64,000 nucleotides of DNA from CAVVVS01 sp963751355 (GTDB taxonomy: Bacteria; Bacteroidota; Ignavibacteria; Ignavibacteriales; Ignavibacteriaceae), in the NCBI GenBank assembly GCA_963751355.1, contig CAVVVS010000074.1:24087-88086 (forward strand), in the 5' to 3' direction. The position numbers and the translations under genes are program-made. Below are positions 33,974 to 43,616 of the stretch, piece after piece (within the stretch, counting starts at the first letter, position 1; each line of letters starts with the position of its first letter). The notes beneath the pieces are model-generated. The model saw only the letters and a list, made by a program, of their open reading frames with translations, ran no database searches and was not told the DNA's origin.

Positions 33974-34960
33974 ATGCAGAATTTTCCATTACCGAGGATT
34001 GATTCAGATGATGAATTAAGTGAAATGTTATTGCCGTATTCAAGATTCACTGACGGTGAAGTTTGGGTAGATCCCTCGGGAAATCATAAAATTGCATGCA
34101 TTGACGCTGCCGATGAAACTTCCGTAGATAACTTGATGGGGGAAGAAAAAGCAGTGCTGGCCGTTCATGATCCGCCTTACAATTTTGTTGCCTTCGAAGA
34201 GAGAGAAATTAAGAAATTTATTGATTGGTGCCGCACATGGGTAGAAAATACTTACAGGGTTCTTGATGAAAATTCGGCTTTCTATATTTGGCTGGGTGCC
34301 GATCAAAATAATCATTTTCAGCCTTTAGCCGATTTTATAATAATGATGAGAGATACGAAATTTGATTCTCGCAGTTTTATTACTATGCGGAATCAAAGAG
34401 GGTATGGAACGCAGAAAAATTGGATGTCTGTGCGGCAGGAATTACTTTATTATACCAAGGGAAACGCAAATTTTAATATTAATGCTGAGTATACCGATAT
34501 CCCCAAAATACTGAAGGGCTATTATAAAGTTGTTAACGGCTTGGAAACCGAAAATACCGAAAGAAGTAAATCCGATTTTATCCGGGCGGGTAATGTTTGG
34601 GTTGATATTCAGCAGGTTTTTTACAGGATGGAAGAAAACGTAAACGGCTGCTATGCTCAGAAACCCTTAAAGGCGATTGAGAGGATTTTATCGGCAAGCA
34701 GCAATGAACATGAAATAGTGATCGACTTTTTCTCTCACTCCGGTACTACTTTGTTGGCTGCCGAAAGAACCGGGCGAAGATGTTTCATAAGTGATTTCGA
34801 TCCTATATATTGTGAAATAAGTCTAAGGAGATTAGAACAATTTCGCGAGCATGGATTGAAGGGCTGGCAAAATTCCAATCCTTTTGAAAAGGAAATAAGA
34901 AACAATAAAAAACTAAGTAGTTATCTGCTTGAGAAGTATAAAACTCCCATACCGGTTTAG
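33974..34960 (+). CDS. Orphan DNA methyltransferase, beta class
   Basis: 328 aa AdoMet-dependent DNA amino-methyltransferase. Motif order is that of the beta class: catalytic DPPYNF near residue 63, target-recognition region in the middle (FDSRSFITMRNQRGYGTQKNW and MEENVNGCYAQKPLKAIERI regions), and the AdoMet-binding motif DFFSHSGTT near residue 256 with GRRCFISDFDPIYC. The His in FFSHSG replaces the usual FxGSG Gly. Products would be N6-methyladenine or N4-methylcytosine; the site is unknown. No restriction endonuclease gene is adjacent, so it is probably a regulatory or housekeeping methylase. Directly follows ymdB. Confidence 0.9.
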   Translation: MQNFPLPRIDSDDELSEMLLPYSRFTDGEVWVDPSGNHKIACIDAADETSVDNLMGEEKAVLAVHDPPYNFVAFEEREIKKFIDWCRTWVENTYRVLDENSAFYIWLGADQNNHFQPLADFIIMMRDTKFDSRSFITMRNQRGYGTQKNWMSVRQELLYYTKGNANFNINAEYTDIPKILKGYYKVVNGLETENTERSKSDFIRAGNVWVDIQQVFYRMEENVNGCYAQKPLKAIERILSASSNEHEIVIDFFSHSGTTLLAAERTGRRCFISDFDPIYCEISLRRLEQFREHGLKGWQNSNPFEKEIRNNKKLSSYLLEKYKTPIPV

Positions 34961-35267
34961 CCCGAAGAAAAAAGTGCTGAAAAACAGATTTGATAAGTAG
35001 TGTTGATCCTTTGTTAGGACAATTAAAAGTTAGTTGCTGATTATATCAATTTTTCTAAGATAATTTATCTTAAATTAGTTTGATTCATAAAGGCTAGTGA
35101 CGTGATTATTATTTAGAGACTTTTTAACTTTCAATCAGGTATTAAATTAAATCAGCACTAATTAAGAATGTTTGAAGTTAAATTTTTTGTTTAATCTCTT
35201 GTATAGAATTTTTCCGGGAGAATAGTATTATTAGTAAATTAGAAAGTGATGGTGAATAAATTAAATT
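34961..35267. other. Intergenic region without recognisable features
   Basis: About 300 AT-rich bases between the methyltransferase gene and folD. No terminator hairpin, RNA or promoter could be supported. Confidence 0.45.
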
Positions 35268-36146
35268 ATGGAAATAATTGACGGGAAAAAAATTGCGGCG
35301 GAAATAAGAGCCGAATTAAAACAAGATATAGCAAAGTTGAACGAGCAGGGGAAGAATATTCCCGGCTTAGTGGTAATGCTTGTCGGAAATAATCCGGCTT
35401 CGGAAATTTATGTGCGCAGCAAAGGAAAAGCTTGTAAAGAGATAGGTATGCGATCGGAAACCTTAAATTTAAGTGCGGATATTTCAGAGCAGGAACTGCT
35501 CGACTTGATTGATAAATATAACAAAAATAAAGATTATCACGGTATACTTGTCCAGCTTCCGCTGCCGGATCATATTAATGAAGATAAAATTATTGAAGCT
35601 ATTTCACCTAAAAAAGATGTGGATGGCTTTCATCCCTTAAATATGGGTAATCTTGTTATAGGCAAAGAAGCATTTGCATCATGCACACCGGCAGGCATTC
35701 AAGAATTACTCCTTCGTTATAATATTGAAACAAAAGGCAAACATCTTGTAGTTTTGGGAAGAAGCAATATTGTCGGAAAACCTATTGCAAATATTATGCT
35801 TCAGAAAAAAGAAGGTGCTAACTCGATTGTAACGGTTTGTCACTCTGCTGCTAAGAATCTGTCAGACTACACACGAACTGCCGACATTTTAATTGCGGCT
35901 ATCGGACGTGCAAATTTTGTAACCGCAGAAATGGTAAAAGAAGGAGTGGTTGTGATAGATGTCGGAATAAATCGTGTTGAAGATTCATCAAGAGCAAAAG
36001 GCTACCGTGTTGTCGGTGATGTTAATTTTGATGAAGTATCCCAAAAAGCTTCTCATATTACTCCGGTTCCGGGAGGAGTTGGACCGATGACTATCGCAAT
36101 GCTGTTAAAAAATACTTATAATGCATATTTAAAATACGGGGAATAA
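35268..36146 (+). CDS. folD: Bifunctional FolD (methylene-THF dehydrogenase/cyclohydrolase)
   Basis: 292 aa, full length. One-carbon metabolism: NADP-dependent oxidation of 5,10-methylene-THF to methenyl-THF and its hydrolysis to 10-formyl-THF. Signatures are VGNNPASEIYVRSKGKAC with the catalytic Lys, GILVQLPLPDHI, PKKDVDGFHPLNMG, GRSNIVGKPIA at the cofactor site, and the C-terminal TPVPGGVGPMTIAMLLKNT. A weak ribosome site precedes the ATG. deoC starts 1 base after the stop. Confidence 0.97.
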   Translation: MEIIDGKKIAAEIRAELKQDIAKLNEQGKNIPGLVVMLVGNNPASEIYVRSKGKACKEIGMRSETLNLSADISEQELLDLIDKYNKNKDYHGILVQLPLPDHINEDKIIEAISPKKDVDGFHPLNMGNLVIGKEAFASCTPAGIQELLLRYNIETKGKHLVVLGRSNIVGKPIANIMLQKKEGANSIVTVCHSAAKNLSDYTRTADILIAAIGRANFVTAEMVKEGVVVIDVGINRVEDSSRAKGYRVVGDVNFDEVSQKASHITPVPGGVGPMTIAMLLKNTYNAYLKYGE

Positions 36147-36147
36147 A

Positions 36148-37014
36148 ATGAGTAGCGATGTTCAAAGTAAAAATATTACACAGGAAACGCTCGAAAAAAT
36201 TATGCAGGAGTTTTACTGCAAGGATGAATCCTGCAAAGGATGGGAAACAAATGTTGTTACCCAGCCAAAAGCGGTTAATAATATTGTTGTGCACGGGGCG
36301 GAAAGAATTTCGGCAGGACCCGGTATCGGCGATATACTAGTGGATAGAAATTTAGCAAGAAAAATTGACCACACACTTCTAAAACCCGATGCTACTCCCG
36401 CGGATATAAAAGATTTATGTCAGGAAGCAAAAGAATATTCTTTTGCGTCGGTCTGTATTAACCCTGGCTATGTCAGTCTCTGCTCTGAATTATTAATGGA
36501 TACGGAAGTAAAAGTCTGCACCGTGATTGGATTTCCTTTAGGAGCCAGTACTACCGAAGTGAAAAGATTCGAAGCAGAACAGGCGATAGAAAACGGTGCC
36601 CAGGAAGTTGATATGGTTATTAATATAGGTCAGTTGAAACATGGTAATTATGATTATGTTTTTAAGGATGTGAACCAGGTAGTTTTAGCTGCAAAGAGAA
36701 AGAGAGTTATTTGTAAAGTTATTCTGGAAACCGCTCTCTTATCGGATACTGAAAAAGTTAAAGCATGTGTCATTTGTAAAGATGCCGGAGCGGATTTCGT
36801 TAAAACATCTACCGGCTTTTCAAAAGGCGGAGCAACTGCAGGCGATGTTGCTTTGATGAAATACGTTGTTGGAAGTACTGTCGGTGTGAAAGCATCCGGA
36901 GGAATCAGGTCTAGAGAAGACGCCGATAAAATGATTGCTAGTGGCGCAGACAGAATAGGCGCCAGTGCAAGTGTTAAAATAGTTTTGGGAGAAAAAAGCG
37001 AATCAAATTATTAG
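36148..37014 (+). CDS. deoC: Deoxyribose-phosphate aldolase with N-terminal extension
   Basis: 288 aa class I aldolase cleaving 2-deoxyribose-5-phosphate to acetaldehyde and glyceraldehyde-3-phosphate. Catalytic segments: IDHTLLKPDAT, VCTVIGFPLGAST, ICKVILETALL, the Schiff-base Lys in DFVKTSTGFSKGGAT, and the VKASGGIRSREDA Lys. The enzyme usually starts near the IDHTLLKP motif; here ~70 extra residues precede it, including YCKDESCKGW and a GAERISAGPGIG segment. ATG 36148 has GGGGAA upstream and lies 1 base after folD, so the extension is likely real. folD and deoC form an operon. Confidence 0.95.
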   Translation: MSSDVQSKNITQETLEKIMQEFYCKDESCKGWETNVVTQPKAVNNIVVHGAERISAGPGIGDILVDRNLARKIDHTLLKPDATPADIKDLCQEAKEYSFASVCINPGYVSLCSELLMDTEVKVCTVIGFPLGASTTEVKRFEAEQAIENGAQEVDMVINIGQLKHGNYDYVFKDVNQVVLAAKRKRVICKVILETALLSDTEKVKACVICKDAGADFVKTSTGFSKGGATAGDVALMKYVVGSTVGVKASGGIRSREDADKMIASGADRIGASASVKIVLGEKSESNY

Positions 37015-37244
37015 TATAGTATTTTGTAATTCGGAATTTAATCCTAAATATGATATTAGTTTGTAAGATGTAGTTTGAATAATTAGAGTAATATACGAAT
37101 GTTTGGTAGTATGAATCGGCAACGTTAAATAGACTTATTTGTAACAATAGTTATACGCATCCATTAAATTTAACAGTTGAAAGTTTGTGAAATCCAAATT
37201 ATTTGTTTATCCCGTTTGCTATACTTAGATTTTTTAATTTTGAT

Positions 37245-37472
37245 ATGGTTTTAGATATTGTAATTCAAAAATCGGATGACGGATTTACTGCGGAGATTCC
37301 GAGTATACACGGATGTGAATGCTGGGCTCACGATGAAGATACGGTTATAGAAAAAATTTTAGATCTGGCTTCTTTTTATCTGAAAACCGATTCAAATAAA
37401 TTTAAAGTCGATAAAGCTCGCAGGAATAAAAACAAAACCATTTATAAATTAGTATTCAATAAAAATTATTAG
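37245..37472 (+). CDS. HicB-like protein, 75 aa
   Basis: Small protein with the HicB-type fold pattern: IVIQKSDDGFTAEIPSIHGCECWAHDEDTVIEKI, i.e. a strand, a D-G-F turn, the P-x-x-x-GC motif, and a helix. HicB proteins normally neutralise an adjacent HicA toxin, but no HicA-sized frame is beside it, so this one is probably a solitary regulator. Start ATG 37245 is chosen over TTG 37203, which would add FIPFAILRFFNF without support. The stop overlaps the GTG of trmH by one base, suggesting cotranslation. Confidence 0.65.
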   Translation: MVLDIVIQKSDDGFTAEIPSIHGCECWAHDEDTVIEKILDLASFYLKTDSNKFKVDKARRNKNKTIYKLVFNKNY

Positions 37473-38062
37473 TGGCAACATATAAAACCGAGCGAAGAAA
37501 AAACAAAATTATTTCGGTAGTAAAAACCCGTCAAAAATCACTTCATGTTGTATTGGAAAATATTCATGATCCTCACAATGTGAGTGCGATTTTCAGGACT
37601 TGTGATGCTGTGGGTGTCCCGAATATATCTTTGGTTTATAATGTCGATGCATTCCCTAAGATTGCGAAAAAAACATCTGCTTCTGCATTTAAATGGGTGG
37701 AAAAAGGAAAATATAAATCGATTCAAGATTGTTATGATTATCTTAGGGGACAGGGCTTCAAGATATATGCTTCCGCAATTACCTCGAAAGCAAAAAATTT
37801 GTACGACCTCAAGCTAACTGAAAAATGTGCGGTTGTGCTAGGCAATGAACACCGGGGTGTTTCCGGTGAAGCTGCAGAATTAGCCGACGAAAAATTTTTT
37901 ATCCCGATGAACGGGATGGTTCAGAGTCTGAATGTATCGGTTGCAGCGGCGGTAATTCTTTATGAAGCAATGAGACAAAGAATTCTGCAGGGCCTTTATA
38001 ATAAAAGTGAATATTCGGAAACAGAATTGGAAGAAAAAATAGCCAAATGGCTGGAGAAATAA
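37472..38062 (+). CDS. trmH: TrmH family tRNA/rRNA 2'-O-methyltransferase
   Basis: 196 aa SpoU-family enzyme that methylates a ribose 2'-OH using AdoMet. The trefoil-knot motifs are clear: motif 1 NIHDPHNVSAIFRTCDAVGV, motif 2 LGNEHRGVS, and motif 3 IPMNGMVQSLNVSVAAAVILYEA. The compact length and short N-terminus resemble TrmH, which makes Gm18 in tRNA, rather than the rRNA enzyme RlmB. GTG start overlaps the preceding stop codon by one base. aroA follows after 11 bases. Confidence 0.9.
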   Translation: MATYKTERRKNKIISVVKTRQKSLHVVLENIHDPHNVSAIFRTCDAVGVPNISLVYNVDAFPKIAKKTSASAFKWVEKGKYKSIQDCYDYLRGQGFKIYASAITSKAKNLYDLKLTEKCAVVLGNEHRGVSGEAAELADEKFFIPMNGMVQSLNVSVAAAVILYEAMRQRILQGLYNKSEYSETELEEKIAKWLEK

Positions 38063-38073
38063 GCTTATAAATT

Positions 38074-39354
38074 ATGCTAAAAGTATTTAACAAGGTTACA
38101 AAAGTAGAAGGTGAACTCCAATTACCCGGGGATAAATCAATTTCGCACAGAGCCGTAATGTTTGCATCTATGGCAAAAGGTGAATCTAAAATTTATAATT
38201 TATCAAACGGTGAAGATGTAAAATCAACCCAAAATTGTTTTCGTAATTTGGGCGTTGAAATAACCGGGGATGAAAATTTTGTTAAAGTAACCGGGAAAGG
38301 ATTTAGGGGTTTAAGAAAACCTTTGCAGCCTCTGGATGCAGGCAATTCAGGTACAACTACAAGGCTGCTCAGCGGAATATTAACTGCACAAAATTTTGAA
38401 TCTACAATTATTGGGGATGCATCGTTATCAATACGACCTATGAAAAGAATAATAACCCCCTTAACCGCGATGGGCGGTAAAATATCGGCATCCGAATCTT
38501 TCACTCTTCCATTACATTTTTCACCGGCGGATGAAATTATCGGCATTGACTATGTACTTCCAGTAGCCAGTGCTCAAGTTAAAAGTGCCGTCCTTTTAGC
38601 GGGACTGCATTCGCCGAGAATAACTTCTGTCGTTGAAAAGTATCCTTCGCGAGATCATACCGAAAGAATGCTTGGATTGAAAACGGCCGTTAGAAATTCA
38701 CTAAAAATATCATATGTGTCGGAAGAAAATTATCCTCAACCAAAAGTATATTTTATCCCTTCGGACATATCTACCGCTTCTTTCTTCATAGTTTTAACCA
38801 TGCTTTTACCCGATTCAATCCTTCGTATTAAAGATATTTCATTAAATAGTACGAGGACGGGTATTTTGGAAATCTTAAAGAAAATGGGCGGCAAAATAGA
38901 AATAGAAAATGAAAAAGAAATGGCAGGAGAGTCTTTCGGAGATTTAATAATTAAGAGCAGCACACTTAATAATATTGAAATTCCCGAAAATATTATCCCG
39001 AATATAATAGATGAAATTCCGGTTTTGTCTATTGCCGGTTTATTTGCGGAAGGAAAATTTACTGTTAAAAATGCAACAGAGTTAAGGGGAAAAGAGACCG
39101 ACCGGATTTCTGCTATTTGTCATAATTTCAAAAAACTTGGACTATATGTAGAGGAATATCCGGACGGTTTCTCGGTTAATGGAGAAATAGAGAATTTATT
39201 TCCGGTTTTCGAATGTTTTAATGACCACCGGATTGCAATGTCTTTCGGAATATTATCTTTATTGTTGAAAGAAGGGGGAAAAGTTAATAACTTTGAGTGT
39301 GTTAATATCTCAAATCCTAATTTTGTAAGTCAGTTAAAAAATATCGTAAGGTAA
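38074..39354 (+). CDS. aroA: 3-phosphoshikimate 1-carboxyvinyltransferase (EPSP synthase)
   Basis: 426 aa, full length. Shikimate pathway: joins shikimate-3-phosphate and PEP. N-terminal LQLPGDKSISHRAVMFASMAKG, DAGNSGTTTRLLSG, RPMKRIITPLTAMGG, and the C-terminal ELRGKETDRISAICHNF and FNDHRIAMSFG motifs are all present. Terminal helices SNPNFVSQLKNI are intact. Downstream of trmH and 4 bases before the ABC ATPase gene; the shared strand and small gaps suggest one transcript. Confidence 0.97.
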   Translation: MLKVFNKVTKVEGELQLPGDKSISHRAVMFASMAKGESKIYNLSNGEDVKSTQNCFRNLGVEITGDENFVKVTGKGFRGLRKPLQPLDAGNSGTTTRLLSGILTAQNFESTIIGDASLSIRPMKRIITPLTAMGGKISASESFTLPLHFSPADEIIGIDYVLPVASAQVKSAVLLAGLHSPRITSVVEKYPSRDHTERMLGLKTAVRNSLKISYVSEENYPQPKVYFIPSDISTASFFIVLTMLLPDSILRIKDISLNSTRTGILEILKKMGGKIEIENEKEMAGESFGDLIIKSSTLNNIEIPENIIPNIIDEIPVLSIAGLFAEGKFTVKNATELRGKETDRISAICHNFKKLGLYVEEYPDGFSVNGEIENLFPVFECFNDHRIAMSFGILSLLLKEGGKVNNFECVNISNPNFVSQLKNIVR

Positions 39355-39358
39355 CCAT

Positions 39359-40465
39359 ATGGCAGAAGTCGTTCTTAAAAATGTATCCAAAGTTTACGAA
39401 GGGGGAAACTTTGCTGTAAAGGATGTAAACGTCGAGATCAAAGACAAAGAATTTGTTGTTCTTGTCGGTCCTTCAGGCTGCGGTAAATCAACCACGCTAA
39501 GGATGATTGCGGGTCTTGAAGAAATAACCGAGGGCGAACTTTTTATTGACGGGAAAAAAGTAAATGATGTATCACCTAAGGATAGAGATATTGCAATGGT
39601 TTTTCAGAACTATGCTCTTTATCCGCATATGACCGTATATGAAAATATGGCGTTTGGCTTGAAGCTGAGGAAATTCAGCAAAGATGAAATTAAAAAAAGA
39701 GTCAATGATGCAGCGAAAATTTTGGGTCTGGAACCTTATTTAGATAGAAAACCCAAGGCTCTATCTGGCGGGCAAAGACAAAGAGTAGCAGTGGGAAGAG
39801 CCATTGTAAGGAAGCCGAAAGTTTTTTTGTTTGATGAACCGCTGAGTAACCTTGATGCAAAATTGCGCGTACAAATGAGAACTGAAATTTCTAAGCTTCA
39901 TCATCAGCTTCAAGCTACAATGATTTATGTTACTCATGATCAAACAGAAGCGATGACCATGGGCGATAAAATTGTGATATTAAAAGACGGGTTAGTTAAT
40001 CAAACTGATACTCCGCTTAATCTGTACAATCATCCAGCTAACAAGTTTGTGGCAGGCTTTATCGGTAGTCCCTCAATGAATTTTATTGACGGCAAAATCG
40101 TAACTGATAATGGAAATTACTTTAAGAGTAATGGAGGAAGCTTATCCGTTAAATTAGATGGTAAATACGATAATGCGCTTAAATCGTATATAAATAAAAA
40201 AATCTGGCTGGGAGTCAGACCGGAAGATATTTATGACTCCGGTACAAATGCATCCATATCCGGAATTGCAAAAATAGAAGTTAAACTGGATGTGGTAGAG
40301 CCGATGGGTAATGAAATTATTTTATATTTCCCTATCGATGAAACTCAATTTGTCGCGAGAATTCCGGCGCGTGAAATGCCTGCAGCAGGCGCTTCGAGAA
40401 GCTTAGTAATGGATACAGGGAAATTACACTTCTTCAATTCAGAAAACGAAGAAACTGTTATTTGA
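39359..40465 (+). CDS. MalK/UgpC-type sugar ABC transporter ATPase
   Basis: 368 aa. Walker A GPSGCGKST, Q-loop FQNYALYPHMTVYEN, signature LSGGQRQR, Walker B VFLFDEPLSNLDA, and H-loop VTHDQTEAMTM. A C-terminal TOBE/regulatory domain (~235-365, KIWLGVRPEDIYD) marks the CUT1 carbohydrate-importer ATPases (MalK, UgpC, MsmX). No permease or binding protein is adjacent, so it may be a shared ATPase, like MsmX, that energises several importers. Starts 4 bases after aroA. Confidence 0.93.
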   Translation: MAEVVLKNVSKVYEGGNFAVKDVNVEIKDKEFVVLVGPSGCGKSTTLRMIAGLEEITEGELFIDGKKVNDVSPKDRDIAMVFQNYALYPHMTVYENMAFGLKLRKFSKDEIKKRVNDAAKILGLEPYLDRKPKALSGGQRQRVAVGRAIVRKPKVFLFDEPLSNLDAKLRVQMRTEISKLHHQLQATMIYVTHDQTEAMTMGDKIVILKDGLVNQTDTPLNLYNHPANKFVAGFIGSPSMNFIDGKIVTDNGNYFKSNGGSLSVKLDGKYDNALKSYINKKIWLGVRPEDIYDSGTNASISGIAKIEVKLDVVEPMGNEIILYFPIDETQFVARIPAREMPAAGASRSLVMDTGKLHFFNSENEETVI

Positions 40466-40736
40466 TACGTTTGAACCAGTTTGAAGAGTTTTCTGATTCA
40501 GCTTTTATAGTGAGCTGCTCAGTTCATGTAATTCCATTCTGAATTTTCAATGGCTGTGTATATGTGAAATTTGGGTACAGGATGTCTTCCTCAAGGGATA
40601 TGAAAGTTCTGAAAGTAATTAGAATTTTATAACCCAACCATACATACTTCCGAAATCCAAAGAGCATTTATCACCATCCAAGCGCCTGTTAAAAAGAACT
40701 TCTAAGGCTTTTTACAGTTTCTGCTATTTTTAATAA

Positions 40737-42362
40737 TCAAAAATTAATTATTTGATGTTCAAATTTATTTACTTTTAATTCTTCATATATATGCTTTAGA
40801 ATGTCCTGTCCGTATTTATTTGAGAAATAAATGAAATTAATTTCTCTTTCCTGTAGGTTGTTAGACGGGTATAAACTTTGAATAACCTTATCTATTTGTC
40901 GTAAAGTAGTTTCGTGTTTCCTTTTCTGTGCCTCAAATGCTTTCTGTTTTAACTCGTTAGTATAATGAAAAACCTTTCCTTTATATTTTGAACTAGCCTC
41001 GCTGATTGTTTTATCGAAATCAAATAATTTTTCTTTCAACTCGTCAAATGCTATTTCAATTTTATGAGAAGTATCGTTGAATATTTGCTCCAGTGCGGTT
41101 TTAGAGATGCTCTCTACTACTTTTTGTTTAACTTTTTCTTGATTAACGAATATCTCACCAACATTTAATCCGTATTTATCAATTATGGAATAGATATTTT
41201 TCTCAACCAGGGTTGCAGAGGATCTGGGATATAACAAAGGTGATTCGATTTTGTAAAAATCATACAAAGGAAATACTTGAGCAAAATAGGAAATTTCACT
41301 CGGACCGCCAATATAAAAAGCTGTTGGTAAAATAGAATCCTGGCATATCGGCCGGAGTAATACATTGGGACTAAAATTACCCGGTTCTTTTTCAATCAAC
41401 TCCATCAATTCATCATAAGTAAATTTCTTCCGTTTGCGTTTTAACCCGAATTCATTATCTATAGGTTCAATTGAAAAACGTCCTTCTTCGGTACGATAAA
41501 ATAAATTAATCGGTTTTACTTTTACCTGTGCATGGTATTTTTCTTCAAGTGTCGCACTCACATTTACCAGCCTGGAAGTGTGCTGTCGAAAATCGGTTAT
41601 TTCTTTTTTGAAGACCGGTTTTAACAATTCTTTTACTTTTATATCCTGAGGGTCGAACAAAACTAAACCGTAATTGTCAAAAAGACTAAAAATGAATTCT
41701 TTAAATGCTTCTTTTAAAGAACTGCCTTCTCGATACATATTTTTGAGTTTATCTACTAGGCTGTCGGTGAATTCTGTTTCACGCAGATTTCCTTTCAAAT
41801 TTGAAAAGAATTCATTTATAGATTGATCAATTTTTAATAAACCCACACTCCCTGAGTTTTCGTCCTCCTGAACTTCATTTCCGTAAGAAATATTTGCAAG
41901 TTCGTTGTCTTTGTTAATAATATTAATCGTCCGTACTTCATTGAAATCGTGATCATCACCTTCCAGCCAAAAAACCGGAACAAAATTGAAATTATCGTGT
42001 TGTTCTGATAAATATTTACATAATTTAATAGCAGTGATGATTTTATAAATTGTGTACAAGGGTCCGCCTAATATTCCCAGTTGTTGACCTGTCACAACCG
42101 CAAGAGTGTTATTATGTTTTAATAATTCTATATTATTTTTAGTCGTTTCAGAAGGTGAATAATTACTGTATTGATTGGATATTATAGAGAACAATTCATC
42201 CCTTTTAGCGGAGGAATTTTCTGCAATTTTCTTAAATTTTTGTGGAAACAATTCTTTATTTCTAAAATTAGACGGGAAAAATTCTTTTACATTTTCAAAT
42301 TCATATAAATAGTCCAAAAATAAATTATGATTTCCCGGTATATCGCTAAAATTAATATACAT
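40737..42362 (-). CDS. bshC: Bacillithiol biosynthesis cysteine-adding enzyme BshC
   Basis: 541 aa, full length. Adds cysteine to glucosaminyl-malate in the last step of bacillithiol synthesis. Typical BshC features are the VVTGQQLGILGGPLYTIYKIITAI region (Rossmann entry; shown here without long runs), FWLEGDDHDFNEV, and a C-terminal coiled coil (~440-500). It is a single gene on the minus strand with no bshA or bshB in the window. Presence implies the host makes bacillithiol as a low-molecular-weight thiol. Confidence 0.93.
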   Translation of the reverse strand: MYINFSDIPGNHNLFLDYLYEFENVKEFFPSNFRNKELFPQKFKKIAENSSAKRDELFSIISNQYSNYSPSETTKNNIELLKHNNTLAVVTGQQLGILGGPLYTIYKIITAIKLCKYLSEQHDNFNFVPVFWLEGDDHDFNEVRTINIINKDNELANISYGNEVQEDENSGSVGLLKIDQSINEFFSNLKGNLRETEFTDSLVDKLKNMYREGSSLKEAFKEFIFSLFDNYGLVLFDPQDIKVKELLKPVFKKEITDFRQHTSRLVNVSATLEEKYHAQVKVKPINLFYRTEEGRFSIEPIDNEFGLKRKRKKFTYDELMELIEKEPGNFSPNVLLRPICQDSILPTAFYIGGPSEISYFAQVFPLYDFYKIESPLLYPRSSATLVEKNIYSIIDKYGLNVGEIFVNQEKVKQKVVESISKTALEQIFNDTSHKIEIAFDELKEKLFDFDKTISEASSKYKGKVFHYTNELKQKAFEAQKRKHETTLRQIDKVIQSLYPSNNLQEREINFIYFSNKYGQDILKHIYEELKVNKFEHQIINF

Positions 42363-42652
42363 CTATTATCCTTCAATTGTGGAATTCTATATTCGAAAAG
42401 TAACAAAAAGTAATTTGCTTAACAACTTACTGGTAACAATGATGTTGTGTCAATGTTCTAAGACAAATATGCTAGAATAGTATCCGAAAAAGTGAAATTA
42501 GATATCAATAAAATTGTATAGTATAAAATTAAGAAATCACCTCTAGATTTAATAAATCTTTGAAGAGCCCCACGAATTATTATATATAAACTTTTTTAAT
42601 GAAAGATATTTGACTATTTTTCATCTTTCTCAAGATAAATTATTATTAAAAT

Positions 42653-43534
42653 ATGCGAAGAACCCTAATCATTTTATTTTTACTTGTGGCTGTCAATAGT
42701 TCAATATCATTTCCTCAAAATTTAAAGAAAACAAAATTTGTGTTTTTACCTCCCGGGTTAAATTTTATGCCGCTTAGGGCCGGTATTGATGAAGCAAGAA
42801 TGGGATTGTTGTATTATACGGCAAATCGTAATATGAAGGTTGATATCGGAAATTCTTTTGATTTGCTTGAATTTAATTTATCAAATCAGGAAAATATTAC
42901 AATCGGTGCCGAGTTTATGGCTTATGCCTACGTTACCGATTATCTGCAATACAGGTTGCAGATTGATGCGATTGACGGATTTTTCGGGGGAAATATTATA
43001 TACTCCCGGGAAGTAAACAACGGTAGATGGATCGGACGATTTAGGTATATTCATAACAGTTCTCACTTAGTCGATGGACATTGGAACTCTGTCACTAATA
43101 AATGGATTAATAACATTAAACCTACCGCGTTCGGAAATAACTATGCTGACATACTGCTGGCAAGAGAATTAGGCTTTTATAAATATGCTTTTCGTTATTA
43201 CGGTGGTATGAGTTTGTCAACAGGTATGGATACGAAAACTAAATTATTGAAAAGATTCTCATATAAATCGGGATTCGAATTTGCAATAAAAAATTTCTTC
43301 GGGAATTTCTTAAATAGAAATGAAAATATCTTTTTCGCCGTAAATGTAGATCTGAAAGGGATTCCTAAATATATTTTAAATCAACATTATGTTGCAGGTA
43401 TTAAACTTGGAAATTGGGACGGTAAAGGTTTTTCGTTTTATTTTTCATATTATAACGGCGGGGATATTTTTAACCAATATTTTCAAACCAGGATTTCAAG
43501 GTTCGGTATAGGTTTTACTTTTGATTTTATTTAA
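42653..43534 (+). CDS. Outer-membrane beta-barrel protein, DUF1207-like
   Basis: 293 aa. Signal peptide MRRTLIILFLLVAVNSSISFPQ, then alternating amphipathic strands rich in Tyr, Phe and Gly ending in aromatic-terminated strands (FGIGFTFDFI), as expected for an outer-membrane barrel. The motif FLPPGLNFMPLRAGIDEARMG early in the mature protein, together with FRYIHNSSHLVDG, resembles DUF1207, a family of outer-membrane proteins of unknown role. The envelope genes that follow may share its transcript, but the gap is 82 bases. Confidence 0.72.
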   Translation: MRRTLIILFLLVAVNSSISFPQNLKKTKFVFLPPGLNFMPLRAGIDEARMGLLYYTANRNMKVDIGNSFDLLEFNLSNQENITIGAEFMAYAYVTDYLQYRLQIDAIDGFFGGNIIYSREVNNGRWIGRFRYIHNSSHLVDGHWNSVTNKWINNIKPTAFGNNYADILLARELGFYKYAFRYYGGMSLSTGMDTKTKLLKRFSYKSGFEFAIKNFFGNFLNRNENIFFAVNVDLKGIPKYILNQHYVAGIKLGNWDGKGFSFYFSYYNGGDIFNQYFQTRISRFGIGFTFDFI

Positions 43535-43616
43535 TGAAATTCTTTGACATACATAATTTGAATAATACATTTTGTTAAGGATAGTAATACTAAAGAATCA
43601 AAAAAATACCTGATAG

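Noticed and set aside
38193..38546. 117-aa minus-strand frame in aroA
   Set aside because: Antisense shadow of a fully conserved gene.
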